This document shows positions 63,398-64,000 of a DNA stretch of 64,000 bases, in pieces. The stretch spans positions 170,424,501 through 170,488,500 of the forward strand of contig CM060833.1 in assembly GCA_030762175.1 (NCBI GenBank), written 5' to 3'. The position numbers and the translations under genes are program-made. Source of the stretch: Metallyticus violacea. Taxonomy: Eukaryota > Arthropoda > Insecta > Mantodea > Metallyticidae. The notes under the pieces are model-generated. The model was not told the origin of the DNA and ran no database searches. It saw only the letters and a program-made list of their open reading frames with translations. Position 1 is the stretch's first letter, and each line of letters begins with the position of its first letter.

Positions 63398-63520
63398 CCG
63401 AGACGGGTGGCCGAGGTCGTTAAGGCGCAGACTCTGAGCGGGAGGTTCGAATCCCATGGGGACCGTCCTCCCTGACTGAGGGTTTTTCCAGGTTTTTCCG
63501 GGCGTTAAACACGTTCATTC
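63398..63520 (+). mobile_element. SINE-B mini-copy (123 bp) with 13 bp target duplication
   Basis: The head is GGTGGCCGAGGTCGTTAAGG with B box GGTTCGAATCCC, and GTCTGGG is lost just before the B box. The body stops in CCAGGTTTTTC and joins directly to CGGGCGTTAAACACG. Target-site duplication, one mismatch: ATCGTTATGAAAT at 63385-63397 and ATCGTTAAGAAAT at 63521-63533. Confidence 0.88.
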
Positions 63521-63533
63521 ATCGTTAAGAAAT

Positions 63534-64000
63534 GTAATTTGGGAACGTAAGAGAAACGAAAGAAAGAAGAGAAATTTTCGAAAACCACAGAAGCATATGC
63601 TGTGAATAAGTGGTGAAAATTGAAAAAGAGTTTTGGAAAAAGATGATTTGATTGGTAGTTAGAGAAGATGAGATTAGTCACAATGAGGTTTCTGATTCCG
63701 TTTGTTGATAGCGAGGCAAGGCGCCCAGTATAGACCATGAGAAGAACTCAACAATTTAAACATTATTTCAAATTTATCAGCGTTTACCAGTAAACGCGCT
63801 CATGAGTGCGAGAAGGAAGGTGCAGAAACTCAGGGCCATGCCTTTAAAAAACATTATTGGGAATCACACATGACCTTTTGGTTAGACCCACTGTGACTTA
63901 GTGCGGGCATTTAGGGGTGAGTGCTGAGGGCTAAATTGGATCAGCTGAGAACGCGTTTTGTAAATAGGATTTTGAGAATGGGGAGGGTCACGGAAAACTG
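63534..64000. other. Right edge, unrecognised
   Basis: No feature recognised. A minus-strand 77-codon frame at 63738-63505 overlaps the SINE flank and has no domain. Confidence 0.45.

Overview
This is a 64 kb, AT-rich piece of a large, repeat-dense animal genome. It shows spliced exons with GT-AG introns, tRNA-derived SINEs, mariner/Tc1 transposons, non-LTR and Penelope-like retroelements and many microsatellites. The repeat mix and an arthropod-style prominin gene suggest an insect, perhaps a cockroach or termite relative; that taxonomic guess is weak. No bacterial-type operon, CRISPR array or phage feature is present.

The only host gene I can support is a prominin-like (CD133 family) pentaspan membrane protein gene on the minus strand. 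Four consecutive 5' coding exons lie at 22636-20596, 20435-20380, 18587-18361 and 15975-15788. All splice phases agree and together they encode about 837 residues: a signal peptide, a very long low-complexity N-terminal ectodomain, the first two membrane segments and the start of the first large extracellular loop. The rest of the gene must lie further left, either beyond position 1 or in exons I cannot recognise.

The remainder is mostly transposable-element debris. There are two abundant tRNA-derived SINE families, called here SINE-A (6 copies) and SINE-B (14 copies), and many copies have visible 7-14 bp target-site duplications. DNA transposons include an internally deleted element with tandem subterminal repeats (19104-20307), a nearly end-to-end mariner (26702-27958), solo end fragments (40326-40508, 47757-47920), and decayed mariner/Tc1 genes (11812-12000, 36480-37190, 58878-58990, 60030-61024). 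Non-LTR fragments lie at 16500-17180 (split by a SINE-B), 29060-29770, 35650-36310 and 52758-53546. Penelope-like fragments lie at 39600-40110, 53600-54110 and 54600-55334; the last two form an inverted pair. A MITE-like 305 bp element with perfect 14 bp inverted ends sits in prominin intron 2.

The long stretches between these hold AT-rich unique or unrecognisable DNA. Nesting (SINE in LINE, SINE in mariner, a 95 bp insert in a SINE) gives a relative order of insertion. I found no convincing new multi-gene system. The most unusual observations are the extended prominin ectodomain with a furin-like site, the short duplicated segment that looks inserted in a SINE, the intron-2 MITE candidate, and the repeated loss of the region between the A and B boxes in SINE-B copies.
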